Assembly (NCBI GenBank): GCA_913056225.1
Contig: CAJXMQ010000020.1
Location: 1-12,878, forward strand
DNA length: 12,878 nt
Source: an uncultured Micrococcales bacterium
GTDB taxonomy: Bacteria; Actinomycetota; Actinomycetes; Actinomycetales; Microbacteriaceae
Reading direction: 5' to 3'
The notes beneath the pieces were generated by a model that ran no database searches, was not told where the DNA came from, and saw only the letters and a program-made list of their open reading frames with translations. Shown one piece after another: positions 6,720 through 12,878 of the stretch (positions are counted from its first letter, which is position 1; every line of letters begins with the position of its first letter). A program made the translations under genes and the position numbers.

Positions 6720-8470
6720 GTCACCTAATTGGTGCTGAAAACATCTCCCTTGATTACCCAACTAAAACTCTCTTTGAAAACCTGACGGTAGGCATAGCCA
6801 ATGGAGATCGAATTGGAATTGTCGGAAGAAACGGTGATGGCAAGTCAACCCTTCTATCAATTCTTGCCTCCAAAATAACTCCCGACAGCGGTCAGGTGAC
6901 CGTTAGGTCCAACACCCGCATTGGGTTTATGGATCAAAGGGATGACATCTATTTGGAATCCTCTGTGAAAGAGGTTGTGATTGGTGACATGGCTGAGTTC
7001 GAATGGGCCGGAGACCCAAAGATCAGAGATGTTATCGATGGTTTGATATCTGACATTGATTTTGATGCCGCCATGAACAGGCTCTCGGGTGGACAGCGCC
7101 GAAGGGTGAATCTTGCAAAGTTACTGATCGGTGACTGGGACGTGTTGATGTTGGATGAGCCCACTAACCATCTTGACCTGGATGCTGTTTATTGGCTGAG
7201 TAATCATTTGAACAACCGCTGGTCAAAATCCCAGGGCGGGATGCTGGTAGTCACCCACGACAGGTGGTTTTTGGACGAGGTGTGTAATCAGACCTGGGAG
7301 GTTCACCCGGGGGGATTGGATAGCTTTGAGGGTGGCTATGCTGCATATATTTTGCAAAGAGCTGAGCGAGACAGACAGGCCGCGACCACTGAGGCAAAAA
7401 GACAGAACCTAGTGAAAAAAGAGCTTGCTTGGCTTAGGCGTGGGCCCCCCGCTAGAACCAGCAAGCCAAAGTTCAGAATTGATGCTGCGAATGAGCTAAT
7501 CGAGAATGAACCACCTCCACGAGACCAGTTGGAGCTTAAGAAATTAGCCACAACTCGCCTGGGCAAGGATGTCATCGAGATTGAAAATCTGAGCTTTAGA
7601 GATATTTTTTCCGATATTGAGTTGATTTTGGGTGCTGGAGATCGAATTGGTCTGCTGGGGGCAAACGGTTCTGGGAAGACAACTTTCAGCAAGCTGATAA
7701 CTGGTGAGCTAAACCCAGACACTGGCAGGGTCAAGCTTGGGAAAACCGTGAACCTAGCTGTTTTGAGCCAGAATCTGGAGGAGTTGGATGAAGTTGCCGA
7801 TGAGCGGATTTATTCAATTATCAGCAGGGAGAAATCAAGCTTCGCAGTTGGCAAAAAGGAATTTTCACCCGGTCAGTTGCTGGAGCAACTTGGCTTCACC
7901 CAGCAGCAACTGCAGGCACCGGTTCGAGATCTTTCCGGAGGGCAAAAAAGACGATTGCAGCTAATGAGGCTTTTGTTCAAAGAGCCAAATGTTTTGATCA
8001 TGGATGAACCAACAAATGACCTTGACACAGACATGTTGGCAGCCATGGAAGATCTTTTGGACACATGGCCTGGAACTTTGATTGTTATCAGCCACGATAG
8101 GTATTTATTAGAGCGCGTCACTGACAATCAATACGCGCTACTCGGAAGCGGTGGGCTTAGGCACCTACCCGGGGGAGTTGAGCAGTATTTGAAGCTCAAA
8201 ACAAGCCCCCAGCCAGAAGTTAGGACCAAGCAGGAGAGTGCAGGATTGTCAGGCTCTGAGAAGCGAGATCTAGAGAAGCTGCAGGCGAAGCACTCACGAA
8301 AAATAGAGAAACTAACTGCTGAAGTAGAGGAGCTAACAAAAGCCATGGAAGAGGTTGCGGTTGATGATTATCAACAGCTGACTCAGATGGGGGAGCAACT
8401 TTCTGAGCTTCAGCAACAACTTTCAGAAACCGAGGAGCAATGGTTGATTGTTTCGGAAAAGCTGAGTTAG
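6716..8470 (+). CDS. ABC-F family ATPase, Uup-like
   Basis: The 584-residue protein carries two fused ABC nucleotide-binding domains and no membrane segments, the mark of the ABC-F group that acts on ribosomes. Domain 1: Walker A GRNGDGKST (37-45), signature LSGGQ (123-127), Walker B with DEPTNHLD (147-154). Domain 2: Walker A GANGSGKTT (315-323), LSGGQ (406-410), DEPTNDLD (430-437). Both catalytic glutamates (E148, E431) are present. The charged linker (about 212-285) corresponds to the P-site tRNA-interaction motif region. A C-terminal segment (about 510-584) rich in E, K, Q and L heptads looks like the coiled coil of Uup proteins. The NHLD/NDLD pair and the C-terminal coiled coil favour Uup over EttA or an antibiotic-resistance ABC-F, but this is by eye. 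The last gene of the run, it overlaps ispE by 4 nt and is followed by a hairpin. Confidence 0.9.
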   Translation: MSHLIGAENISLDYPTKTLFENLTVGIANGDRIGIVGRNGDGKSTLLSILASKITPDSGQVTVRSNTRIGFMDQRDDIYLESSVKEVVIGDMAEFEWAGDPKIRDVIDGLISDIDFDAAMNRLSGGQRRRVNLAKLLIGDWDVLMLDEPTNHLDLDAVYWLSNHLNNRWSKSQGGMLVVTHDRWFLDEVCNQTWEVHPGGLDSFEGGYAAYILQRAERDRQAATTEAKRQNLVKKELAWLRRGPPARTSKPKFRIDAANELIENEPPPRDQLELKKLATTRLGKDVIEIENLSFRDIFSDIELILGAGDRIGLLGANGSGKTTFSKLITGELNPDTGRVKLGKTVNLAVLSQNLEELDEVADERIYSIISREKSSFAVGKKEFSPGQLLEQLGFTQQQLQAPVRDLSGGQKRRLQLMRLLFKEPNVLIMDEPTNDLDTDMLAAMEDLLDTWPGTLIVISHDRYLLERVTDNQYALLGSGGLRHLPGGVEQYLKLKTSPQPEVRTKQESAGLSGSEKRDLEKLQAKHSRKIEKLTAEVEELTKAMEEVAVDDYQQLTQMGEQLSELQQQLSETEEQWLIVSEKLS

Positions 8471-8477
8471 TCATAAT
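8448..8477 (+). promoter_or_regulatory. Candidate promoter for tRNA-Gln / glmU
   Basis: A -10-like CATAAT (8472-8477, five of six to TATAAT) lies just after the ABC-F stop codon. A weak -35-like TTGTTT (8448-8453, three of six) is 18 bp upstream inside the ABC-F gene. Transcription would begin near 8484, giving a leader of roughly 35 nt before the mature tRNA. This is the best match in the spacer, but the -35 is poor, and read-through from the upstream operon is an alternative. Confidence 0.35.
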
Positions 8478-8498
8478 TTGGCCAGATTTTCTGGCAAA
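8477..8498 (+). other. Hairpin after the ABC-F gene, no U-tract
   Basis: TTTG-CCAGA pairs with TCTGG-CAAA around a TTT loop, giving nine base pairs with one bulged G (8481). It begins 7 nt after the ABC-F stop at 8470. There is no run of T after it, so it does not qualify as a standard intrinsic terminator. It could be a 3'-end stabilising structure or a weak terminator for the upstream operon. Confidence 0.4.
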
Positions 8499-8520
8499 CT
8501 GTTCGCGGGAGATATCCCGT

Positions 8521-8592
8521 TCCGCCCTAGTGTAATGGCAGCACGGCGCTCTTTGGAGGCGTTCGGTCTAGGTTCGAATCCTAGGGGCGGAG
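8521..8592 (+). tRNA. tRNA-Gln (anticodon UUG)
   Basis: The cloverleaf was folded by hand. Acceptor stem TCCGCCC (8521-8527) pairs with GGGCGGA (8585-8591), with discriminator G at 8592. D-stem GTG (8530-8532) pairs with CAC (8542-8544). The anticodon stem 8546-8550/8558-8562 has two G-U pairs, and loop CTTTGGA places the anticodon TTG at 8553-8555, reading CAA/CAG glutamine codons. T-stem CTAGG (8568-8572) pairs with CCTAG (8580-8584) around TTCGAAT. The CCA end is not encoded (GCAACG follows), so RNase Z trimming and CCA addition are expected. It lies 21 nt upstream of glmU in the same direction with no terminator between, so both are probably on one transcript. Confidence 0.97.
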
Positions 8593-8602
8593 CAACGGGA
8601 TT

Positions 8603-8609
8603 AAAGGAG
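8603..8609 (+). promoter_or_regulatory. glmU ribosome binding site
   Basis: AAAGGAG is a strong Shine-Dalgarno sequence 4 nt before the ATG at 8614. It lies 1 nt after a trailer segment (8595-8601) that can pair with the tRNA leader, so its accessibility may depend on tRNA precursor folding and processing. Confidence 0.85.
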
Positions 8610-8613
8610 TGAT

Positions 8614-10011
8614 ATGAATCACCATCTAGCGGTAGTTGTATTGGCTGCTGGCGCCGGAACTCGCATGAAATCGGAAACTCCCAAAATCCTCCACCCGATT
8701 GCAGGTCTGACCCTTATTGAGCATGTGCTGGCAACCGCCAGAGCGCTAGAGCCCTCCAAAATCATCACGGTGTTAAAACACAAGCAATCAGAGGTTGAGG
8801 AAGCCTTGAGCGGACTGGCCGATGATGTTGAATTCATTACTCAATCAGACATTCCCGGCACCGGAGCTGCCTTGGAATCAGCCCTGGAGGCTCTATCTGA
8901 TTTCAATGGAGCAGTTGTTGTTCTGAGTGGGGACGTGCCTCTGATGGATGTTCAAACATTGAATTCTTTGATTGATAGTCATGTTGCCTCAAAAGCGGAG
9001 GCTTCCATGTTGACAGCCAATGTTGATAACCCCGCAGGTTATGGTCGAGTGGTTCGAGACGCTCGGCAGATCTCAGTCGTGGAACACAAGGACTGCAATC
9101 AACAGCAATTAGAAATCACTGAAATCAACTCAGGGTTTTATGTCTTTGATTCTAAATTTTTGAAATCCACCATTGGAAAGCTAGATAATAAAAACGCTCA
9201 AAAAGAAAAATACCTGACAGACCTGATTGGAATCTCCGATCAGGTGAGCACTGAGTTGGTTTCAGACCACTGGTTGGTCGCTGGCATCAATGATCGAGTT
9301 CAGCTCTCAGAGGTTGCCGGGGAGCTCAATAAAAGAATTATCAAAGCATGGCAGCTCAGTGGGGTGACTGTTATCGATCCAGACTCAACTTGGATAGATG
9401 TCGCGGTTCAACTGGGCGAGGATGTCGTGATTGAACCATCTGTCCAGCTTCGAGGAACCAGCTCAGTCGGCAGGAAGAGTTTGATTGGGTCTGGTTCTGT
9501 GATTAATGATGCGGTTATTGGCTCGGAGGTTTCAATCAAAAGCTCCGATATCAGCTCATCAATCATTGAAGACGGGGCCACTGTTGGCCCCTTTGCCTAT
9601 CTGAGGGCAGGCACCAAGCTCTCCAGCAAGGGGAAAATCGGTGCTTTTGTAGAAACTAAGAATGCCGAGATTGGCTCTGGAAGCAAGGTCCCTCACCTTA
9701 GTTATGTGGGTGATGCCAAAATCGGAAGCGGTTCAAACATTGGTGCCGGCACTATTTTTGCCAACTACGACGGCGTGAACAAGCACACAACTCAGGTTGG
9801 GGATGATGTGAAAACGGGTGCTGGAAATGTTTTTGTCGCCCCGGTGACTATCAATTCGGGAACTTACACTGCAGCTGGTACGGTGGTGAGAAAAGATGTT
9901 CAATCAGGGGATTTGGCCATGAATCATTCACCACAGAGAGCCATAGCTGGCTGGGTGTTGGCCAATAGACCCGATTCACTATCTGCCAAACATGTGAAAA
10001 GAAAGAAATAA
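8614..10011 (+). CDS. glmU: Bifunctional GlcNAc-1-P uridyltransferase / GlcN-1-P acetyltransferase
   Basis: GlmU makes UDP-GlcNAc, the entry point for peptidoglycan, by acetylating glucosamine-1-phosphate and then transferring UMP from UTP. The 465-residue protein has an N-terminal nucleotidyltransferase domain (about 1-230) with LAAGAGTRM (10-18), K24 in ETPKILHPI, GTGAA (82-86), the metal-binding GDVPL (106-110) and EINSGFYVFD (170-179). The C-terminal domain (about 250-450) is a left-handed beta-helix of hexapeptide repeats. It contains RAGT (331-334), the catalytic-histidine motif PHLSYVGD (H361), GAGTIFANYDG (377-387) and the acetyl-CoA loop region. Both activities should be intact. The start is supported by the strong ribosome binding site. 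prs follows after 2 nt. The glmU-prs pair is conserved in actinobacteria and beyond. Confidence 0.97.
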   Translation: MNHHLAVVVLAAGAGTRMKSETPKILHPIAGLTLIEHVLATARALEPSKIITVLKHKQSEVEEALSGLADDVEFITQSDIPGTGAALESALEALSDFNGAVVVLSGDVPLMDVQTLNSLIDSHVASKAEASMLTANVDNPAGYGRVVRDARQISVVEHKDCNQQQLEITEINSGFYVFDSKFLKSTIGKLDNKNAQKEKYLTDLIGISDQVSTELVSDHWLVAGINDRVQLSEVAGELNKRIIKAWQLSGVTVIDPDSTWIDVAVQLGEDVVIEPSVQLRGTSSVGRKSLIGSGSVINDAVIGSEVSIKSSDISSSIIEDGATVGPFAYLRAGTKLSSKGKIGAFVETKNAEIGSGSKVPHLSYVGDAKIGSGSNIGAGTIFANYDGVNKHTTQVGDDVKTGAGNVFVAPVTINSGTYTAAGTVVRKDVQSGDLAMNHSPQRAIAGWVLANRPDSLSAKHVKRKK

Positions 10012-10013
10012 AC

Positions 10014-10988
10014 ATGGGCCTCGTCAAATCAAACTCCAAGCAAATGATTCTCGCCACCGGGCGGGCCCATCCAGAACTTGCTGAGGAGGTGGCGAGGCTA
10101 CTGGGCACAGAGGTTGTGCCAATGCAGAACTACGACTTTGCAAACGGCGAAACCTTCGTTCGTTTCGAGCAGTCGGTCCGAGGAGTGGACGCCTTTGTTA
10201 TTCAGGCTCACCCCAACCCAATAAATCACTGGGTAATGGAGCAACTATTGATGGTTGATGCTCTCAAGCGAGCAAGTGCTAAGCGCATTACTGTGGTGGC
10301 ACCGTTTTTCCCTTACGCCCGGCAGGACAAAAAACACAAAGGTCGCGAGCCAATCTCTGCTCGCCTGATGACTGATTTGTATCACAAGGCTGGGGCCAAC
10401 AGATTGATGAGCGTTGATCTCCACTCGCCACAAATTCAAGGATTTTTTGAAGGTCCGGTTGACCACCTGTGGGCACTGCCACTGATGGCAGATTACGTCG
10501 CAGAGCAATACGGGACTGACAATTTGACGGTTGTCTCACCAGACTCAGGCCGTGTTCGGGTGGCTGATATTTGGGCTGACAGGCTGTCATCCCCGCTCGC
10601 CATCATTCACAAGCGTCGCGATCCGGACAAGCCAAACCAGGTGCAGGTGCACGAGTTGGTTGGACAGGTTGAAGGTCGGGATTGCTTATTGGTGGATGAC
10701 ATGATTGACACCGGTGGGACCATATTGTCCGCTGCTAGGGCTTTGAAAGAAAACGGAGCTAAGTCAGTATTGGTAGCTGCCACCCATGCTGTGTTCAGCG
10801 ATCCCGCTGTTGAGCGTCTGAGTAGCGATGCCTTTGATGAAGTGATTGTTACCGACACACTGCCAATTCCTGAGGAAAAAAGATTTGAACAACTCACGGT
10901 TTTGTCAATCGCGCCTCTGATTGCAAAGGCAATTTATGCGGTGTTTGACGATGACAGCGTTAACTCTCTGTTTCCTGGCCACGCCTAA
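10014..10988 (+). CDS. prs: Ribose-phosphate pyrophosphokinase (PRPP synthetase, class I)
   Basis: Prs makes 5-phosphoribosyl-1-pyrophosphate from ribose-5-phosphate and ATP for purine, pyrimidine, NAD, histidine and tryptophan synthesis. The 324-residue protein shows FPYARQDKKHKGREPISARL (99-118), the catalytic histidine in SVDLHSPQIQGFF (133-145; H137), VVSPDSGRVRVAD (173-185), the flexible-loop basic segment KRRDPDK (200-206), and the PRPP-binding loop DDMIDTGGT (228-236). Length is typical of actinobacterial members. The ATG lies 2 nt after the glmU stop; upstream is only an A/G-rich weak ribosome binding sequence (AAGAAAG), so translation is probably coupled to glmU. The APC permease begins 9 nt downstream. 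Confidence 0.97.
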   Translation: MGLVKSNSKQMILATGRAHPELAEEVARLLGTEVVPMQNYDFANGETFVRFEQSVRGVDAFVIQAHPNPINHWVMEQLLMVDALKRASAKRITVVAPFFPYARQDKKHKGREPISARLMTDLYHKAGANRLMSVDLHSPQIQGFFEGPVDHLWALPLMADYVAEQYGTDNLTVVSPDSGRVRVADIWADRLSSPLAIIHKRRDPDKPNQVQVHELVGQVEGRDCLLVDDMIDTGGTILSAARALKENGAKSVLVAATHAVFSDPAVERLSSDAFDEVIVTDTLPIPEEKRFEQLTVLSIAPLIAKAIYAVFDDDSVNSLFPGHA

Positions 10989-10997
10989 GATTTCAGT

Positions 10998-12221
10998 GTG
11001 AAAAATAAACTCCGTCTTGATCAGGCGGTATTCATTGGCCTGGCCGCCATGCTGGGTGCTGGTGTATTTGTGGTGTTTGCTCCAGCTGCAGCGCTAGCGG
11101 GCTATTTGCTCCCTGTTTCAGTATTGCTCGCTGGATTTGTTGCTTATCTGAACGCCGCCTCAATTTCTCAATTGGCGGCTCAGGTTTCGAGACCGGGTGG
11201 GGCCTATAGCTACGCCCAGAAATACCTCAGTCAAAACTGGGCGTTTTTGGCAGGAAGTAGCTTCCTGATTGGCAAGGTTGCATCATCGGCAGCCATTGCT
11301 TTGGCGGTTGCGGGATATCTGTTTCCAGAACAAACAATCCCAGTTGCACTTTTGAGTGTTGCGGTGATGGCATTTATCAATATCTTGGGCGTGAACAGAA
11401 CTGCTTTTGGGTCGTTAATACTTGGTGGAATCACTGTTTTGTTTTTGATTTTTGTGGTCATTTCAGCAATTGCCTTTGCCGATTTCACAACCGTTAGCAA
11501 TGAGCCAGATTTACAAGGATTTGGAGTGTTGACAGCAGCTGCGCTGATATTTTTCGCGTTTGCAGGTTACGCCAGAGTTGCAACTCTTGGTGATGAGCTA
11601 ACTGATTCAAAACAAAATACAGCTAGGGCAATAGCCATCTCATTTGGCATTGTTTTTTCAATATACCTAGCCTTGTCTTTTTTGATGCCAGCAGTCTTGG
11701 GAAACCAATTGAGGTTTTCAATTGCGCCAATGATTGACCTGCTGGCAATCACTGCACCGTGGTTTCCAGCAGCGGCAGTGAGCACTGTTGCAGGTATTGC
11801 CTCACTTGGTTCATTGCTTGCATTATTAGCGGGCATGAGTAGAACTGCATCTGTGATGGGTGAGGATAAAGAGCTACCTTCGATGTTTGCCATTCGAAGC
11901 AAAAAAGTTCAAACCCCCTGGGTTGCCGAGATCACGGTCAGTCTTTTAGTTATGGTGCTGATTCTGTCAGGCGATTTGGTATGGGCGATCGGGCTTAGCT
12001 CTTTTGCGATACTGACCTATTACACCATCGCCAATTTAGCCGCTTATCGTCAGCCCAAAAACCTAAACTCTCGTTCAAAGTTTTGGCCACTGCTTGGCCT
12101 ACTGCTTTGTTTAGCCATTGCCTTTTCCGTCCCAATCACCTCACTGATTGTTGGAGTTGGACTGCTGGTGATTGTTTTTGGTCTCAGACTGGGTCTTTCC
12201 AGGATTAGAAAATTGAGCTAG
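10998..12221 (+). CDS. APC superfamily amino-acid permease
   Basis: The 407-residue hydrophobic protein has about twelve predicted membrane segments (near 11-34, 36-55, 81-109, 113-132, 138-161, 174-193, 208-234, 248-285, 309-325, 328-350, 363-380 and 382-400; the 248-285 stretch also includes a re-entrant-type loop). The unwound first helix carries GLAAMLGAGVF (14-24), the substrate-carboxylate-binding motif of the amino acid-polyamine-organocation family. RPGGAYSYA (65-73) and FFAFAGYARVATLGDE (185-200) are the other APC landmarks. It is expected to be a proton- or antiport-driven amino-acid transporter in the cytoplasmic membrane; the specific amino acid cannot be told. The start is a GTG, 9 nt after prs and without a convincing ribosome binding sequence. 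It lies between prs and rplY, which are neighbours in Mycobacterium apart from a lipoprotein gene, so this looks like a lineage-specific insertion. Confidence 0.88.
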   Translation: MKNKLRLDQAVFIGLAAMLGAGVFVVFAPAAALAGYLLPVSVLLAGFVAYLNAASISQLAAQVSRPGGAYSYAQKYLSQNWAFLAGSSFLIGKVASSAAIALAVAGYLFPEQTIPVALLSVAVMAFINILGVNRTAFGSLILGGITVLFLIFVVISAIAFADFTTVSNEPDLQGFGVLTAAALIFFAFAGYARVATLGDELTDSKQNTARAIAISFGIVFSIYLALSFLMPAVLGNQLRFSIAPMIDLLAITAPWFPAAAVSTVAGIASLGSLLALLAGMSRTASVMGEDKELPSMFAIRSKKVQTPWVAEITVSLLVMVLILSGDLVWAIGLSSFAILTYYTIANLAAYRQPKNLNSRSKFWPLLGLLLCLAIAFSVPITSLIVGVGLLVIVFGLRLGLSRIRKLS

Positions 12222-12224
12222 TAT
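12196..12224 (+). promoter_or_regulatory. Candidate rplY promoter
   Basis: A -35-like TTTCCA (12196-12201, four of six to TTGACA) and a -10-like TAGTAT (12219-12224, keeping TA...T) are separated by 17 bp. The -10 overlaps the APC permease stop codon. A start near 12231 would give a leader of about 98 nt before rplY, consistent with the structured leader there. The boxes are of moderate quality only. Confidence 0.4.
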
Positions 12225-12252
12225 TCCAAACGAACAACGGCGAGGGATTTAG

Positions 12253-12321
12253 TTCCGTGATCGACGGGGTGGTTGGTGAAGCCAATCCTCAAGCCTGAGT
12301 TGATAGCCCACCGACAGAGGA
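12253..12321 (+). promoter_or_regulatory. Candidate structured leader of rplY (r-protein leader)
   Basis: Three consecutive small hairpins fill the leader. 12253-12269: TTCCGT with ACGGGG, loop GATCG, with two G-U pairs. 12271-12287: GGTTGG with CCAATC, loop TGAAG. 12288-12299: CTCA with TGAG, loop AGCC. An alternative pairing joins GGTGG (12268-12272) to CCACC (12308-12312) just before the ribosome binding sequence AGAGGA (12316-12321, 7 nt before the ATG). Together these could provide mutually exclusive states for autogenous control by L25. Folding was done by eye and no homologous leader was compared, so this is a hypothesis. Confidence 0.35.
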
Positions 12322-12328
12322 AATTATT

Positions 12329-12878
12329 ATGAGCGACAAAAACTTCGACGCTGAAATCAGAACTGACTTTGGAAAGGGAGCCGCCCGCAAGCTTCGCGCT
12401 TTAGGCAAGACTCCTGCAGTTATCTATGGTCACGGAAACGCGACCCGCCACATCTCCCTGCCTTCAAAGCAGACCATGTTGGCGCTGAGAACCAAAAACG
12501 CGATTTTGGAACTAAAGATTGACGGCAAAAAAGAATTGGTATTGGTGAAATCAGCTCAGAAAGATCCTGTAAAGCAGGAGATTGAGCACGTGGACCTGGT
12601 TGAGGTCAAAAAGGGTGAGAAGGTTCACGTTGAGGTTCCTGTGCACGTCGTTGGAGAGCCAATGGGTGGAACGGTTGTTGACGTTGTTCACTTCACCGTT
12701 GCCATGGAAGCAGAGGCAACCGCCATCCCTGACTACGTTGAATTGCACATCAGCAAGGAAAACCCAGCTGGTCACCACTACACCGTGAATGACTTGGTTT
12801 TGCCTGATGGTGTTGTTTTGGAATTGGCCAGTGATGAAAACATCGCTGTTGTAACCGAGACCAGAGCAGCCGTTGAAG
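12329..12878 (+). CDS. rplY: 50S ribosomal protein bL25 / general stress protein Ctc, 3' end outside window
   Basis: About 183 residues are visible before the right edge. The N-terminal domain (about 1-92) is the 5S rRNA-binding L25 fold: an AEIRTDFGKGAARKLRALGK segment (8-27), then TPAVIYGHG (28-36), then the strand pair ILELKIDGKKELVLVKSAQKD, then IEHVDLVEVKKGEKVHVEVPVHVVGEP. The C-terminal beta domain of the longer CTC/TL5 type begins about 95 and continues to the edge (DYVELHIS, LVLPDGVVLE). It binds 5S rRNA in the central protuberance of the large subunit. Full-length actinobacterial proteins are around 200 residues, so only a short tail is missing. The ATG is preceded by AGAGGA at 7 nt. 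The usual actinobacterial neighbour downstream is pth, which would lie beyond the window. Confidence 0.95.
   Translation, partial: MSDKNFDAEIRTDFGKGAARKLRALGKTPAVIYGHGNATRHISLPSKQTMLALRTKNAILELKIDGKKELVLVKSAQKDPVKQEIEHVDLVEVKKGEKVHVEVPVHVVGEPMGGTVVDVVHFTVAMEAEATAIPDYVELHISKENPAGHHYTVNDLVLPDGVVLELASDENIAVVTETRAAVE

Noticed and set aside
7443..7451. GGGCCCCCC homopolymer run as a possible frameshift site in the ABC-F gene
   Set aside because: The codon phase (GGG CCC CCC) does not fit the slippery heptamer pattern, and the reading frame continues intact with conserved motifs on both sides.
7336..7734. Antisense open frame (132 codons) opposite the ABC-F gene
   Set aside because: It is a low-complexity S/F/L/R-rich shadow of the sense codons; the sense strand encodes both Walker A motifs around it.
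1..12878. CRISPR array, insertion sequence, prophage, toxin-antitoxin or defence cassette
   Set aside because: I saw no regularly spaced repeats, transposase, integrase or paired small genes; nearly all of the window is accounted for by conserved housekeeping genes and two transporters.

Overview
This window looks like chromosome from a low-to-moderate GC actinobacterium, most likely a streamlined member of the Microbacteriaceae (freshwater or marine planktonic 'Luna'-type lineages such as Rhodoluna or Aquiluna). Base composition by eye is close to half GC. The gene order follows the actinobacterial housekeeping block known from Mycobacterium and Corynebacterium: rsmI, metG, tatD, rsmA, ispE, then glmU, prs and rplY. 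The lineage call is inferred from synteny and protein style and was not tested by any search.

Layout. (1) Bases 1-1744, minus strand: an MFS transporter followed by an SDR epimerase of the TIGR01777 type, which runs off the left edge; the two are probably co-transcribed. (2) A 41-bp divergent gap at 1745-1785. (3) Bases 1786-8470, plus strand: a very tight run of six genes, rsmI - metG - tatD - rsmA - ispE - uup-like ABC-F ATPase. Its junctions are 10 nt, a 4-nt overlap, 0 nt, a 4-nt overlap and a 4-nt overlap, so it is almost certainly one operon. (4) An approximately 50-bp spacer with hairpins, then tRNA-Gln(UUG) at 8521-8592, which sits 21 nt ahead of glmU. (5) glmU - prs - APC-type amino-acid permease, with 2-nt and 9-nt gaps. 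(6) A 107-bp non-coding stretch with a candidate promoter and a row of small hairpins, then rplY (bL25/Ctc), cut by the right edge.

How the genes work together. Most of the window serves translation (MetG, RsmI, RsmA, an ABC-F ribosome factor, tRNA-Gln, L25) and envelope or isoprenoid precursor supply (IspE for isoprenoids, GlmU for UDP-GlcNAc). Prs supplies PRPP for nucleotides, histidine and tryptophan. The two transporters (MFS, APC) and the epimerase are the accessory genes.

No unmistakable novel system (defence island, mobile element, CRISPR array, toxin-antitoxin pair) is present. The observations most worth following up are: the tRNA-Gln/glmU junction, where the tRNA leader and trailer can form a perfect 7-bp helix directly before the glmU ribosome binding site; the structured rplY leader; the absence of rpfB and pmt from positions they usually occupy in this block; and a dnaX-like slippery heptamer inside rsmI.
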